Source: a bacterium (GTDB lineage: Bacteria; Verrucomicrobiota; Kiritimatiellia; RFP12; DVOR01). Taken from it: 32,463 nt of DNA. The position numbers and the translations under genes are program-made. Positions 17,319 to 26,561 of this stretch are shown in pieces. The stretch covers positions 1-32,463 of the forward strand of contig JAUNQZ010000006.1 in assembly GCA_030535915.1 (NCBI GenBank). Direction: 5' to 3'. Each line of letters begins with the position of its first letter. Positions within the stretch are counted from its first letter, which is position 1. The notes below the pieces were generated by a model, which saw nothing but the letters and a program-made list of their open reading frames with translations, made no database searches and was not told the origin of the DNA.

Positions 17319-18056
17319 ATGCAACAACAGCCTGCACTACAAGCCAACAATGTCTTTAAATCCTTTTGTGTAGACAAACAAAACATTGAGGTCTTAAAGG
17401 GGCTTTCTTTAACAATCCCCAAGGGTGCGTTTCATGCGGTTATGGGACCTTCCGGCTCTGGTAAATCAACCTTAATGAACTTGCTTGCAGGTTTGTTACC
17501 TGTCGACAAAGGGGATGTGGCGATTGCAGGACAATCCCTTGTGGGACGCTCTGACAAATCCCTTACCATCCTTCGTCGGCGCGAGGTTGGCATTATCTTT
17601 CAAGACTACAATCTTATCCCGACCTTGACCGTTGAGGAAAATATCATTCTCCCCGTTTTATTAGATGGGAAAATGGTCCCAACCCAACATCTTGAACATC
17701 TCCTTTCGCTTGTAGGTCTCCAGCATCGTCGGAATCAACCCGCCGATCGACTCTCAGGAGGCGAAGCTCAACGCACAGCCATCGCTCGAGCCTTTGTGGC
17801 CAATCCCCAAATCATCCTTGCAGATGAACCCACGGGAAACCTTGACACCCCTGCCGCAAAAGACTTCTGCGAAACATTAACCACTCTCAATCACAATTTG
17901 GGGACTGCAATTCTTCTCATTTCACACGATGCACAAGTTGCCGCAATTGCAGATGTTGTTCATATCTTGCGTGACGGGAAAATCCTTGGCGCCTTTGAAA
18001 CACATCATGATGCAGCCCATGTGGCCACGCGTTACTTGGAGTTTATCACGCAATGA
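17319..18056 (+). CDS. ABC transporter ATP-binding protein, LolD/MacB type
   Basis: A 245-residue ATPase. Walker A GPSGSGKST is at 43-51, Q-loop Q95 in IIFQDYNLIPTLTVEEN, signature LSGGEAQR at 145-152, Walker B IILADEP (165-171) followed by TGNLD, and the switch His at 203. The YNLIPTLTVEENIILP segment is typical of the LolD/MacB/FtsE group that partners FtsX-like permeases, rather than of siderophore importers (FecE/BtuD). It starts 10 nt after the TonB receptor with AAGGAA, and its stop overlaps the permease start (ATGA). Confidence 0.95.
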   Translation: MQQQPALQANNVFKSFCVDKQNIEVLKGLSLTIPKGAFHAVMGPSGSGKSTLMNLLAGLLPVDKGDVAIAGQSLVGRSDKSLTILRRREVGIIFQDYNLIPTLTVEENIILPVLLDGKMVPTQHLEHLLSLVGLQHRRNQPADRLSGGEAQRTAIARAFVANPQIILADEPTGNLDTPAAKDFCETLTTLNHNLGTAILLISHDAQVAAIADVVHILRDGKILGAFETHHDAAHVATRYLEFITQ

Positions 18057-20872
18057 ATGCAGCCTTAAAACTTCTCTTTCGAAATACCTTACGGAAAGAT
18101 AAGCTACGGCTCTTTTGTGCGTGGCTAGGAATTACTGCAGCGGTTGCACTCTTAACATGGGCCATTGGTCTAGCCGTTGTTTCTTGGAATCAATGCCGCC
18201 CCATGAGCGAACGTATCGGTAAACCCTTTGATTGTTGGGTGGCGACAAATCGCGCCTCCGGTGCCGCACCAAAGGGAACTGGTATGCAACGCTTAAGCCA
18301 TGCCTCTCCCTTCAAAATGATTCCAACCGAAGTTGTTGATGCCGTCAAAGCTTCCGATGATATTGAATCTTACATCTGTACAACCGTCTTTCGATGCCGT
18401 CTTGATTGGCGACCCGAGGGACGCCCCTTGCAAGGACCCGGCGTTGGGGGTGGCGTTGCGCCCGCACGCGACTTCCCCGATGGATGCCCCTATACCGAGG
18501 GACTCTCTGCCGGTCGTTGGCCCAATCCAAAAGCTGAAATTCCCGAATTTGTCATTTCCCAACGCGCCTTTGGTGAAGACCTTGAAGCTGCACCTCCCGT
18601 TGGGACAATGGTTCCTGTCGTCACCCCAACAGGGAATGTGGAAGCACGCATTTGTGGTTATCTCTCACCTGAGATTAAAACCTCTGCCGGTTTCCCTACC
18701 CTCTTTGCGAGTGACCAACTTGCAGACGCAACCACACTCGCTGAAACCGCAGGTGGGACGAATATTATTTTGATTAAATTAAAAGAAGGTCACAGCCCAG
18801 ACAAACTCGCGGAAACGGTTCGTACAATTGCTCCCGATGATGACGCTGCGACCCTTGTCTCTCGCGAAGCTCTTCTCAAACAACTTCGTAGTGATGCTCT
18901 AAATAACCTCCTTAATCAACTTCCCTTAATGGTTGCACTCGCAATTGTGGCAACAATGTGTATGATTATCAATGCACTCTGTATTGGGATTGAACAAAAT
19001 CGTACCCGTTATGCGCGTTTGCGAGCGTTAGGGATGAGTGCTTGGCAGCTCGCGCGTCTCGTTGTAAGAGAAGCGCTCTTTGTTTCAAGCTTAGGTGGCA
19101 TCGTTGGGTTACTTGTTGGCGGCGCTACACTTGCAGGATTTGTACTTACCCACCCCTTGGTCTTTCCAGATGGCTTATTGATTTCATGGGGGACACCGCT
19201 CATCATTCTTAGCATTCTCGCATTCTCAACGGCGATAGCGTCCATCCTCCCCATTCGCCGCGCCCTCAAATGTAAACCTTTTGAAGAACGCGCCGAGACC
19301 TCCATTCGTCCGCTCTCACATACCTTTTTTAAATCATTAGGATGTTTGCTCCTATTACTTCCCGTTCTTGTAACCCCTATTTACTTCCGTCATACAGCAC
19401 TTGCTTGTAGTCTTTGGTTCTTATTATTTGCTCTCCCATGTGCAATCTTTTCCATTCTTCACCTTGCGCGCTATCTCTTACCCTTTGTTGAACGCCTCCT
19501 TGCTCCTCTCCTTGGCAAGTTCTTTGGTCTTCGACCCGAACTTCTCCGCGGTTCACTTTCGCGTCATTGGCCAAGAAACGCACGCATGGTTCTCACCTTA
19601 ACCACAGGTCTAGGTGCATTTTTTGCGATTCACATTTGGGGAGCTTCTCTAACCAATCCCTTTATGCCCTCGCTTGAATTTCCACAAGCGATTGTCACTC
19701 TCACCCCCAATGGGGTCAGTCCTCAAATGGCTGCCGATTTATGCGGGGTAAAAGGTCGCATCGAAGGTCTTGAGACGCTCTCTTATCGTCCTTTCTCCGC
19801 GAATCAATATGTCCTCCATGAAGCCGACTATCAAGCGATTCAAGACCGCACAGGTCACCTTCCGGTCCAAAATAACATCCTTCTCATTGCTTCACAAGGA
19901 AACACTTGTATTCTTGATGATTCTCGACCCGAAGGCGTCACCGTTGGAGAAATGTTTGCGCGTCACACAGGGCTCAATGTCGGCGATTCATTCCGTATCC
20001 AACGCAAAGACATCCAAGGGAAGACCTTTGAAACATCCCTCACAATTAGCCATGTGGTAAAGTGCAATTGGCACCTCTTCTCTGCTCGCGCAGGATTGCG
20101 AGGACGAAATGGCGCGCCTATGCACACGTTAGGTCCCGTCTTCGTCCCATGGGAGGTCGCAGCAAAATGGGACCCCCAACAACACGAACGCATCTGCTTC
20201 CTTTGGCTTGATGGACTCCCCAAAACCGAAGCTGCAGAAGCCCTCTACTCTTCCTCTGAACGAATCGAAACCCACTTCCGAGCCCTCGTTGAAAAGGATC
20301 CCCACCCTTATCGCAATGAGGCTTGGAAGCATGCCCCCGGACGACGCCAATTTGCAACAAAAGAAATGGATGCCAACACTACACCAAAGCGTCCTCCCGC
20401 AAAGCCAGTTGTTCCCAATGTCACCGTCCGTTTGCGTGATGAAATTAGTGAGGGAACTCTTGCGCACAGTGCCGAACTCCTTGGCGATATGGCACGAATT
20501 CCGCTCTGGTCTCTCCTCATCTTAAGCACCGGGTTTATTTCACTCCTCGCCGCCAATGTGCGAGCCAATGCTGGAGAACTTCGAACGCTCCATGCCATTG
20601 GAATGACCCGTGCTCAAATGGGTCGATTCTTCTTTGCGCAAGCACTTATTCTCTCCTTTACCACCGCTATTCTAGCCTTACTTTTGGGTTCTACCATTGG
20701 CTGGGGATTCACAGGATGGACCTTAGCAAATATGCCCTTTGGAGGACTTCCAACCGTCTTTATCCTCCCCGTTGGTCGACTGTTGGAAGGCTTCGGCATC
20801 TTACTGCTCGCGGTCTTTATCTTAACCCCGCTCCCCATCCTTTGTCTTGTTCGAAAACTTTTACAGCGCTAA
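18053..20872 (+). CDS. Large FtsX/MacB-type ABC permease
   Basis: 939 residues. TM1 (about 19-42) is followed by a MacB-like periplasmic domain (about 45-280, with GLSAGRWPN and EIPEFVISQRAFGEDL). A first FtsX block lies about 284-400, including the cytoplasmic RTRYARLRALGMSAWQL loop, then central membrane segments about 422-525. A second, larger periplasmic domain (about 530-810) carries a Lys/Pro-rich low-complexity patch near residue 780. A second FtsX block (about 812-935) has ELRTLHAIGMTRAQM. This two-block layout is that of type VII ABC proteins, which transmit force to periplasmic partners or extrude substrates. It overlaps the ATPase gene by 4 nt. Pairing with a TonB receptor suggests a joint outer/inner membrane process; the substrate is unknown. 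Confidence 0.9.
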   Translation: MNAALKLLFRNTLRKDKLRLFCAWLGITAAVALLTWAIGLAVVSWNQCRPMSERIGKPFDCWVATNRASGAAPKGTGMQRLSHASPFKMIPTEVVDAVKASDDIESYICTTVFRCRLDWRPEGRPLQGPGVGGGVAPARDFPDGCPYTEGLSAGRWPNPKAEIPEFVISQRAFGEDLEAAPPVGTMVPVVTPTGNVEARICGYLSPEIKTSAGFPTLFASDQLADATTLAETAGGTNIILIKLKEGHSPDKLAETVRTIAPDDDAATLVSREALLKQLRSDALNNLLNQLPLMVALAIVATMCMIINALCIGIEQNRTRYARLRALGMSAWQLARLVVREALFVSSLGGIVGLLVGGATLAGFVLTHPLVFPDGLLISWGTPLIILSILAFSTAIASILPIRRALKCKPFEERAETSIRPLSHTFFKSLGCLLLLLPVLVTPIYFRHTALACSLWFLLFALPCAIFSILHLARYLLPFVERLLAPLLGKFFGLRPELLRGSLSRHWPRNARMVLTLTTGLGAFFAIHIWGASLTNPFMPSLEFPQAIVTLTPNGVSPQMAADLCGVKGRIEGLETLSYRPFSANQYVLHEADYQAIQDRTGHLPVQNNILLIASQGNTCILDDSRPEGVTVGEMFARHTGLNVGDSFRIQRKDIQGKTFETSLTISHVVKCNWHLFSARAGLRGRNGAPMHTLGPVFVPWEVAAKWDPQQHERICFLWLDGLPKTEAAEALYSSSERIETHFRALVEKDPHPYRNEAWKHAPGRRQFATKEMDANTTPKRPPAKPVVPNVTVRLRDEISEGTLAHSAELLGDMARIPLWSLLILSTGFISLLAANVRANAGELRTLHAIGMTRAQMGRFFFAQALILSFTTAILALLLGSTIGWGFTGWTLANMPFGGLPTVFILPVGRLLEGFGILLLAVFILTPLPILCLVRKLLQR

Positions 20873-20931
20873 GGTTTTCGAGCGTTTCATAACAAAGAAA
20901 AATTCACACGCGACAAACAAACCATTCACAC

Positions 20932-20966
20932 GAGCGATGGCAGAAATGTCGTCGCTCATTCTTTAT
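20932..20966 (+). terminator. Probable terminator of the TonB/ABC operon
   Basis: Stem GAGCGA / TCGCTC extended inward by GGCA/TGTC pairing across a one-base mismatch, with a GAAA tetraloop. The tail (ATTCTTTATC) is only moderately T-rich. Confidence 0.5.
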
Positions 20967-20990
20967 CGCTCACATTCCATTGTTTATCAC

Positions 20991-21019
20991 TTGCATTTCA
21001 CCTCTAAATCGCCTATACT
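20991..21019 (+). promoter_or_regulatory. Promoter of the flavodoxin-fold reductase gene
   Basis: -35 TTGCAT (20991-20996), 17 bp spacer, -10 TATACT (21014-21019), no TGn extension. The start site falls about 35 nt before the ATG. Confidence 0.75.
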
Positions 21020-21060
21020 TTTCGTGATGTGAGAAATTATCCCAAAAAGGATTTTACAAC

Positions 21061-21594
21061 ATGAAAAAGATTTTAATTTTATCCTCCTCCCCTCGCCCAA
21101 CAGGAAATACAGATCGCCTTTGTAATGCCTTTCGCAAAGGAGCAATGGAAGCTGGACACGAAGTCGAGAAAGTATGGTTAGGCAATAAACAAATCGGCTT
21201 CTGCCGTGCCTGTTATTGTTGTCACAATGGTCCATGTCCACAACACGATGCTGCCGCAGGTATTGTCGATAAAATGCTCAAAGCCGATGTCATCGTTATG
21301 GCGACCCCCGTCTACTTTTACACGATGTCAGCACAACTCAAAGCACTCATTGATCGTTCCGTGATGGTCTATCCGCGAATTATTAATAAAACTTTTTACT
21401 ATCTCATGGCGATGGCCGATGAGGATGGTGAAATGTTTAAAGGCACCATTGAAGCCTTGCGAGGATTTGTTGAATGTTGCGAAGGATCTAAAGAGGCCGG
21501 TATGGTGTGTGCCAAAGGCGTCTACGAAGTCGGCACCATTGATGCCACCCATTATCTCGATGAAGCATACGAACTTGGCAAAAGTATCCATTGA
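21061..21594 (+). CDS. Flavodoxin-fold NAD(P)H-dependent oxidoreductase
   Basis: A 177-residue cytoplasmic flavoprotein. The FMN phosphate-binding loop is SSSPRPTGNTD (8-18), with ATPVYFYTMSAQLKALIDR (81-99) as the second flavin-binding region. A cysteine cluster C48, C51, C53, C54 and C59 (CRACYCCHNGPC) sits where iron-sulfur flavoproteins and related FMN reductases carry their Cys motif, so Fe-S binding is possible but not assured. The likely role is two-electron reduction of quinones, flavins or other electron acceptors. AAGGA precedes the ATG. Monocistronic, with its own promoter and terminator. Confidence 0.88.
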   Translation: MKKILILSSSPRPTGNTDRLCNAFRKGAMEAGHEVEKVWLGNKQIGFCRACYCCHNGPCPQHDAAAGIVDKMLKADVIVMATPVYFYTMSAQLKALIDRSVMVYPRIINKTFYYLMAMADEDGEMFKGTIEALRGFVECCEGSKEAGMVCAKGVYEVGTIDATHYLDEAYELGKSIH

Positions 21595-21619
21595 ACGCCA
21601 CACCCTAAGAATTCGCTTT

Positions 21620-21646
21620 AGGCTCACACGAAAAGTGAGCCTTTTT
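21620..21646 (+). terminator. Intrinsic terminator after the flavodoxin-fold gene
   Basis: Stem AGGCTCAC / GTGAGCCT with a 7-nt loop followed by TTTTT. Confidence 0.92.
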
Positions 21647-21681
21647 CATTTAAGAAACACTCAATAGTCCCGATTTTTTAC

Positions 21682-21710
21682 TGTCTTTTTTCCTATAAAT
21701 ATGGTATATT
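21682..21710 (+). promoter_or_regulatory. Promoter of glnN
   Basis: -10 TATATT (21705-21710) preceded by TGG (extended -10); the -35 (21682-21687, TGTCTT) is poor. It places the start site near 21717, which rules out the in-frame ATG at 21712 as the translation start. Confidence 0.6.
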
Positions 21711-21744
21711 AATGGGGATTTTATCCTCATTATGGAGACAAACA

Positions 21745-23820
21745 ATGGATGTTAGTGCCCCAGAAATAGCATATGGCTCAGATGTATTTAATGAAAAAGC
21801 CATGCGCGAACACTTAGCAAAGGATACCGTAGAGGCGCTCTTGCACACGATGAATGATCGTGCACCGCTCGACCCTTCGGTTGCCAATGAAGTTGCTCAT
21901 GCCATGAAGCAATGGGCAATGGCGCGTGGCGCAACCCACTTCACCCATTGGTTCCAACCCCTCACCGGCAGCACTGCAGAAAAACACGATGCCTTCTTTG
22001 AACCTACGGGTGTCGCGGAAACCATTGCACGCTTTTCTGGTAAAAATCTCATCATGGGCGAACCCGATGCTTCGAGTTTCCCCTCGGGTGGTTTACGTTG
22101 TACCTTTGAAGCGCGTGGTTATACCGCTTGGGATGTCACCTCGCCAGCTTTCATCAAGCGCCACAGTAATGGCGCAACGCTCTGCATTCCCACCGTTTTC
22201 TGTTCTTACACAGGGGAAGTCCTTGACAAGAAGACCCCCCTCTTGCGTTCAATGCAAGCCATGGATCGTGCGACACGTCGCTTAATGGCATGCTTTGGTG
22301 AAACCGAAGGACATGCCGTTATTACCTTGGGTGCAGAACAAGAATACTTCCTCGTTGATAAACAACATTGGTTAAAGCGTCCAGACTTAATGCAATGCGG
22401 TCGCACCCTCTTTGGTGCTCCTCCGGCGCGTAACCAACAATTGGAAGACCACTACTTTGGCTCCATCAAGCCTCGCGTCTTGGCCTTTATGGAAGATGTT
22501 GAACGCGAACTTTGGATTTTAGGCATCCCCGCAAAAACCCGTCACAACGAAACGGCACCTGCACAGTTTGAATTGGCCCCGATGTTTGAAGAACTCAACC
22601 TCGCGGTCGACCACAACATGCTCATCATGGAAACGATGCGTAACATCGCCGATCGCCATGGTCTCGTTTGCCTCTTACACGAAAAGCCCTTTGCTGGTGT
22701 CAACGGCTCGGGTAAGCACAACAACTGGTCGGTTGCTTTTAATGGTCGCAATTTGCTTGACCCTGGAAAAAATCCACAACAAAATGCTATCTTCTTAGCA
22801 ACCTTGGCTTCCGTTATTCGTGCAGTCGATTTGCACGCAGACATTTTGCGTGCTGCAACCGCTTCATTGGGGAATGATTGCCGTTTAGGTGCTTTGGAAG
22901 CGCCGCCCTCGATTATCTCTATCTTCTTGGGCGACGACCTCTCAGAAGTCATTGCTCGCATCGAAAAAGGCAAAAGCGCTGATGAAGGTAAAAAGAGTGC
23001 CAAACTCCGCATTGGCGTTGACACCCTCCCTCCGATTCCGCGTGACACCACCGATCGTAACCGTACATCGCCCTTTGCCTTCACAGGTAATAAATTTGAA
23101 TTCCGTGCACCGGGCGCTTCACAAAACTGTTCCACCGTCTGCATGGTCCTCAACACCATTGTTGCCGAATCAATGGAAGTCCTCGCAGAAGCCATTGAAA
23201 AACTTCCCGCAGACCGTTTCCATGAAGGTCTCGAAAAAATTATCGGCGCGGTTATTCATGATCACAAACGTGTCATTTTCAACGGCGATGGTTATTCCAC
23301 CGCATGGGTTGAAGAAGCTGCCAAACGCGGCTTGCCAAACTTGCGGACGACGCCTGAAGCATTAGCCGTACAACTTGAACCTCAAAATCTTGCACTCTTT
23401 GAAAAGATGGGTGTCTTGATGCCAACCGAGGTCCAATCGCGTCACGATGTCTTCGTCGATGAATATCATCGTCGCCTCTGCTTAGAGGGTAAGGTCGCCC
23501 TCGAAATGGCGCGTACATTAATTGAACCTTGCGTAATCACAGAATTGAAGACGCTTGCCACGACCTTACAAAAGAGTGCTGCCATCGGCTTAACGGCTGG
23601 TCTTTCGAGTATTCGTGATACCGCCGAACAATTAGGCCAAGGTCTCGACACGATTCATGTAGGATGTGAAACCCTCGCAAAAGCACTTGCCGAAGAAAAT
23701 GACAAGGACGTCTTGGCTGCGATGGTTGAACTTCGTAAAGCCGTTGATGCCGTTGAAGTCCTCGCAGATGAAGCACGTTGGCCATTGCCAAAATATCGTG
23801 ACATTCTCTTCGTGCATTAA
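21745..23820 (+). CDS. glnN: Type III glutamine synthetase
   Basis: A 691-residue GSIII, making glutamine from glutamate, ammonium and ATP. Recognisable blocks: THFTHWFQPLTGSTAEKHDAF near residue 65, GEPDASSFPSGG, LGAEQEYFLVD, KTRHNETAPAQFELAP (ATP/metal site), GVNGSGKHNNWS, and GNKFEFRAPGASQNC. The C-terminal helical part (about 590-690) is typical of GSIII and absent from GSI/GSII. The start at 21745 is chosen over 21712 because GGAG (21734-21737) lies 7 nt upstream and the -10 box abuts 21712. It has its own promoter, so control is probably by nitrogen status; no PII or regulator gene is nearby. Length is slightly under the usual 700-730. Confidence 0.96.
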   Translation: MDVSAPEIAYGSDVFNEKAMREHLAKDTVEALLHTMNDRAPLDPSVANEVAHAMKQWAMARGATHFTHWFQPLTGSTAEKHDAFFEPTGVAETIARFSGKNLIMGEPDASSFPSGGLRCTFEARGYTAWDVTSPAFIKRHSNGATLCIPTVFCSYTGEVLDKKTPLLRSMQAMDRATRRLMACFGETEGHAVITLGAEQEYFLVDKQHWLKRPDLMQCGRTLFGAPPARNQQLEDHYFGSIKPRVLAFMEDVERELWILGIPAKTRHNETAPAQFELAPMFEELNLAVDHNMLIMETMRNIADRHGLVCLLHEKPFAGVNGSGKHNNWSVAFNGRNLLDPGKNPQQNAIFLATLASVIRAVDLHADILRAATASLGNDCRLGALEAPPSIISIFLGDDLSEVIARIEKGKSADEGKKSAKLRIGVDTLPPIPRDTTDRNRTSPFAFTGNKFEFRAPGASQNCSTVCMVLNTIVAESMEVLAEAIEKLPADRFHEGLEKIIGAVIHDHKRVIFNGDGYSTAWVEEAAKRGLPNLRTTPEALAVQLEPQNLALFEKMGVLMPTEVQSRHDVFVDEYHRRLCLEGKVALEMARTLIEPCVITELKTLATTLQKSAAIGLTAGLSSIRDTAEQLGQGLDTIHVGCETLAKALAEENDKDVLAAMVELRKAVDAVEVLADEARWPLPKYRDILFVH

Positions 23821-23823
23821 TTC

Positions 23824-23852
23824 TTGCGTTAACCCTTTACTTTTGGTAAACT
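23824..23852 (+). promoter_or_regulatory. Promoter of the zinc-ribbon/acyltransferase/dapL operon
   Basis: -35 TTGCGT (23824-23829), 17 bp spacer ending in TGG, -10 TAAACT (23847-23852), starting 4 bp after the glnN stop. No terminator hairpin separates it from glnN. Confidence 0.65.
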
Positions 23853-23880
23853 ATTTACATCAACACAAAGGAGAATTCTT

Positions 23881-24297
23881 ATGGACGACACAAACGATTT
23901 ACAAGACGCAGAAATTATGGCTTCCGACATTGTGTTTGATTGCCCACAGTGTGGTCATAATTTGGTCGTTGATTATCGTGCAGCAGGTTTACAAGTGCCC
24001 TGCCCAGATTGCGGAGCAATTATTCAGGCCCCCATTCCTGACGGCATGCAAATTGAAGACCTCGATAGCGATCCTGGCGAACTCTTACAGCAGCTCTTAC
24101 AGTCTCGTCGCATGCTTGTCAAGACCGAAGCTGCCGCCCAGCAAATGGGTGATAAAGTCGTGGAATTAACGGAAGAATTAGCACGTTGCCGTGCAATCAT
24201 CCAATCTATTCGTGCGCGTTTGGAAACATTGGAAGAAGCCAACGCAATGATTTCCTCCACGCATAAAGACATCTTAGATTCAATCGCTGAGATTTAA
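23881..24297 (+). CDS. Small zinc-ribbon and coiled-coil protein
   Basis: 138 residues. Residues 20-47 hold CPQCG and CPDCG separated by 17 residues, a four-Cys zinc ribbon. After an acidic linker, residues about 65-137 form a heptad-rich helix (QMGDKVVELTEELARCRAIIQSIRARLETLEEAN). There is no signal peptide or membrane segment, so it is cytoplasmic and probably oligomeric. Proteins of this layout seem common in PVC genomes but I know of no assigned role. First gene of the operon with an LpxL-type acyltransferase and dapL; AAAGGAG precedes the ATG. Function left open. Confidence 0.8.
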   Translation: MDDTNDLQDAEIMASDIVFDCPQCGHNLVVDYRAAGLQVPCPDCGAIIQAPIPDGMQIEDLDSDPGELLQQLLQSRRMLVKTEAAAQQMGDKVVELTEELARCRAIIQSIRARLETLEEANAMISSTHKDILDSIAEI

Positions 24298-24311
24298 AAC
24301 AAACCACAATC

Positions 24312-25235
24312 ATGCAAAAAACAAAAATAAGTTTTAAGCATCGCGTTGAATATGGGGTTCTACGCACGATTCAAGTGTGTATAACCCTTTTTCCAATTTC
24401 ATGGGTCGGAACATTTCTCTCTGGGCTTTTACGCTTCGTCTTTCGTTGCTTCTGGCCACTCAAAAAAGAAACCGTTTCGCGTATGAGGGAAGTCTTCGGC
24501 GAAGATTTTCCCGAATGGAAATGTCGACAAATCGCACGCCAATCGGTATGGAACTTGATGATGAACTTCATCGAACTCTTCCATGCAAAGAAAATGGACG
24601 AAGCCTATCTCCAAGTGCATCTCAAAGGCATTGAAGAAGCGCGTAAAAAAATTGGTGCTATCATTGATAAACATGGCGGTGCTGTGATTGCTTTGCCACA
24701 CATGGGCAACTGGGACCTGGCAGGAATTGCATCCTCCCTCATTGGCTATCCATTAATGGCCATCGCGCGTCCTCAAAATAACCCCTTGGTGGAGCGTTGG
24801 ATTGTTGCCAATCGTTTAAGCATCATCACTGTAGATCGTCGTAAACCGACCTCGTTCGTTCGTATTGCACACCACTTGAAAGGCCGCGGTCTCTTCGCAA
24901 TCCTTCCAGATGTTCGTCACAACAAGCCAGGTGTAAGCGTAACCGTCTTTGGCAAACCCAATGTTCAACTTGGCAAAGGTGTTGCTAAATTCGCACGCAT
25001 GTCCAATGTCCCCATCATTCCCTTTATGATGGAACGCCTCGATGCTTCACATCATAGTCTCACCTTAGGCGACCCCATCTATCCCGATATTGATGCAGAC
25101 TTTGATGCTGATGCCATTCGTATCACCCAAGCGCTTTGGGATATCTTTGAAGCACGCATTCGCGAAAAACCCGAACAATGGTTCTGGCACAATCGCCGTT
25201 GGATTTTGACGCCTCTCTATACAAAGTCAAGATAA
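24312..25235 (+). CDS. LpxL/HtrB-type lipid A acyltransferase
   Basis: A 307-residue inner-membrane acyltransferase transferring secondary acyl chains in lipid A (or a related lipid). The catalytic HxxxxD is H130-D135 in [10 protein letters not shown]. Further blocks are [36 protein letters not shown] and the family ending [14 protein letters not shown]. The N-terminus has one hydrophobic segment (about 18-45). It starts 14 nt after the zinc-ribbon gene and ends 25 nt before dapL. Which acyl chain and position it adds cannot be read from sequence. It supports a Gram-negative envelope with LPS or a lipid A-like lipid. Confidence 0.9.
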   Translation: MQKTKISFKHRVEYGVLRTIQVCITLFPISWVGTFLSGLLRFVFRCFWPLKKETVSRMREVFGEDFPEWKCRQIARQSVWNLMMNFIELFHAKKMDEAYLQVHLKGIEEARKKIGAIIDKHGGAVIALPHMGNWDLAGIASSLIGYPLMAIARPQNNPLVERWIVANRLSIITVDRRKPTSFVRIAHHLKGRGLFAILPDVRHNKPGVSVTVFGKPNVQLGKGVAKFARMSNVPIIPFMMERLDASHHSLTLGDPIYPDIDADFDADAIRITQALWDIFEARIREKPEQWFWHNRRWILTPLYTKSR

Positions 25236-25260
25236 TTTAAAACAAAAGGAAACGTATAAA

Positions 25261-26487
25261 ATGATTCAAGTAAATGAAAACTTTGGTAAACTCCAAGCGT
25301 CCTATCTTTTTTCTGAAATTGCAAAACGCGTAAAAGCTTATCAAACCGCACATCCAGAAGCCAATGTGATTCGTTTAGGCATCGGCGATGTGACCTTACC
25401 CTTAGCCCCTGCTTGCCGTGAAGCCATGCATCGTGCCGTTGATGAACTCGGTGAAGAGGCAACCTTCCGTGGCTATGGCCCGGAACAAGGCTATGATTTC
25501 CTCCGTGAAGCAATCGCAGTCAATGACTACCAATCCCGCGGTTGTGATATCAAAGCCTCCGAAATCTTTGTAAGCGATGGCTCAAAGTGTGACTGTGCAA
25601 ATATCCAAGAACTCTTCGCACAAGACCTTCGCATCGCTATCCCTGACCCCGTCTATCCAGTCTATGTTGATACCAATGTTATGGCAGGTCGTACAGGCGC
25701 TGCTGAAAATGGTCGTTATACAGGCTTGGTCTATCTCGAAAGCACCGCAGAGAATAACTTCGTCCCTGCAACCCCTACAGAAGCCGTTGACCTTATCTAT
25801 CTTTGCTTCCCCAACAACCCCACAGGTGCAACCGCAACCCGTGAACAGTTGAAGGCATGGGTCGATTACGCCAAGGCAAACAACGCTCTCATTCTCTTTG
25901 ATGCGGCTTACGAAGCTTTCATCCGTGACCCTGAAATCCCTCACTCTATCTACGAAATTGAGGGCGCGAAAGATGTCGCCATTGAATTCCGCTCCTTCTC
26001 AAAGAAGGCCGGCTTCACGGGCGTGCGTTGTGCGTTCACCGTTGTCCCAGAAAATCTCATTGCTTACACCAAGACGGGTGAAGAAATCGCGCTTCACGCA
26101 ATGTGGAATCGTCGTCATACCACCAAGTTTAATGGTGTCTCTTATCCCGTCCAGCGTGCTGCAGAAGCGGTCTACTCTGCTGAAGGTTCCAAGCAGACAA
26201 CCGAACAGGTGGACTACTACCTCGGCAACGCAAAAATCATCCGTGAAGGCGTCAAGGCTCTCGGCTTTGATTGCGTTGGCGGCGACAACTCTCCCTATGT
26301 GTGGGTAAATGTCAAGGGCGACTCTTGGGAATTCTTTGATCGTCTCTTAAATGAAGCGCAAGTCGTCACCACCCCTGGTGCAGGCTTCGGCAAGTGTGGT
26401 CAAGGCTACATCCGCATCTCGGCCTTCAACAACCGCGAAAAGGTCATTGAAGCCATGGGTCGCATTGCTAAGGCTCTCGGTAAGTAA
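25261..26487 (+). CDS. dapL: LL-diaminopimelate aminotransferase
   Basis: A 408-residue PLP enzyme (fold type I) converting tetrahydrodipicolinate directly to LL-DAP with glutamate as donor, bypassing DapD/C/E in lysine and peptidoglycan synthesis. It starts with [65 protein letters not shown] and FPNNPTGA (183-190) line the active site, and the Schiff-base Lys is K248 in [12 protein letters not shown]. These are diagnostic for DapL over generic aspartate aminotransferases. AAAGGA precedes the ATG. DapL is found in plants, chlamydiae and other PVC bacteria and some other phyla. A strong terminator follows. Confidence 0.96.
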   Translation: MIQVNENFGKLQASYLFSEIAKRVKAYQTAHPEANVIRLGIGDVTLPLAPACREAMHRAVDELGEEATFRGYGPEQGYDFLREAIAVNDYQSRGCDIKASEIFVSDGSKCDCANIQELFAQDLRIAIPDPVYPVYVDTNVMAGRTGAAENGRYTGLVYLESTAENNFVPATPTEAVDLIYLCFPNNPTGATATREQLKAWVDYAKANNALILFDAAYEAFIRDPEIPHSIYEIEGAKDVAIEFRSFSKKAGFTGVRCAFTVVPENLIAYTKTGEEIALHAMWNRRHTTKFNGVSYPVQRAAEAVYSAEGSKQTTEQVDYYLGNAKIIREGVKALGFDCVGGDNSPYVWVNVKGDSWEFFDRLLNEAQVVTTPGAGFGKCGQGYIRISAFNNREKVIEAMGRIAKALGK

Positions 26488-26499
26488 ATTTTCTTTAAC

Positions 26500-26537
26500 A
26501 GCCCCGTTGTTGGTCTCACCATCAACGGGGCTTTTTC
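26500..26537 (+). terminator. Intrinsic terminator after dapL
   Basis: Stem AGCCCCGTTG / CAACGGGGCT, extended by TGGT/ACCA, then TTTTT. Only 24 bp separate it from the PFK start, with no promoter visible between. Confidence 0.92.
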
Positions 26538-26561
26538 ATTTCTAAAAAGAGGAGTCATGCT

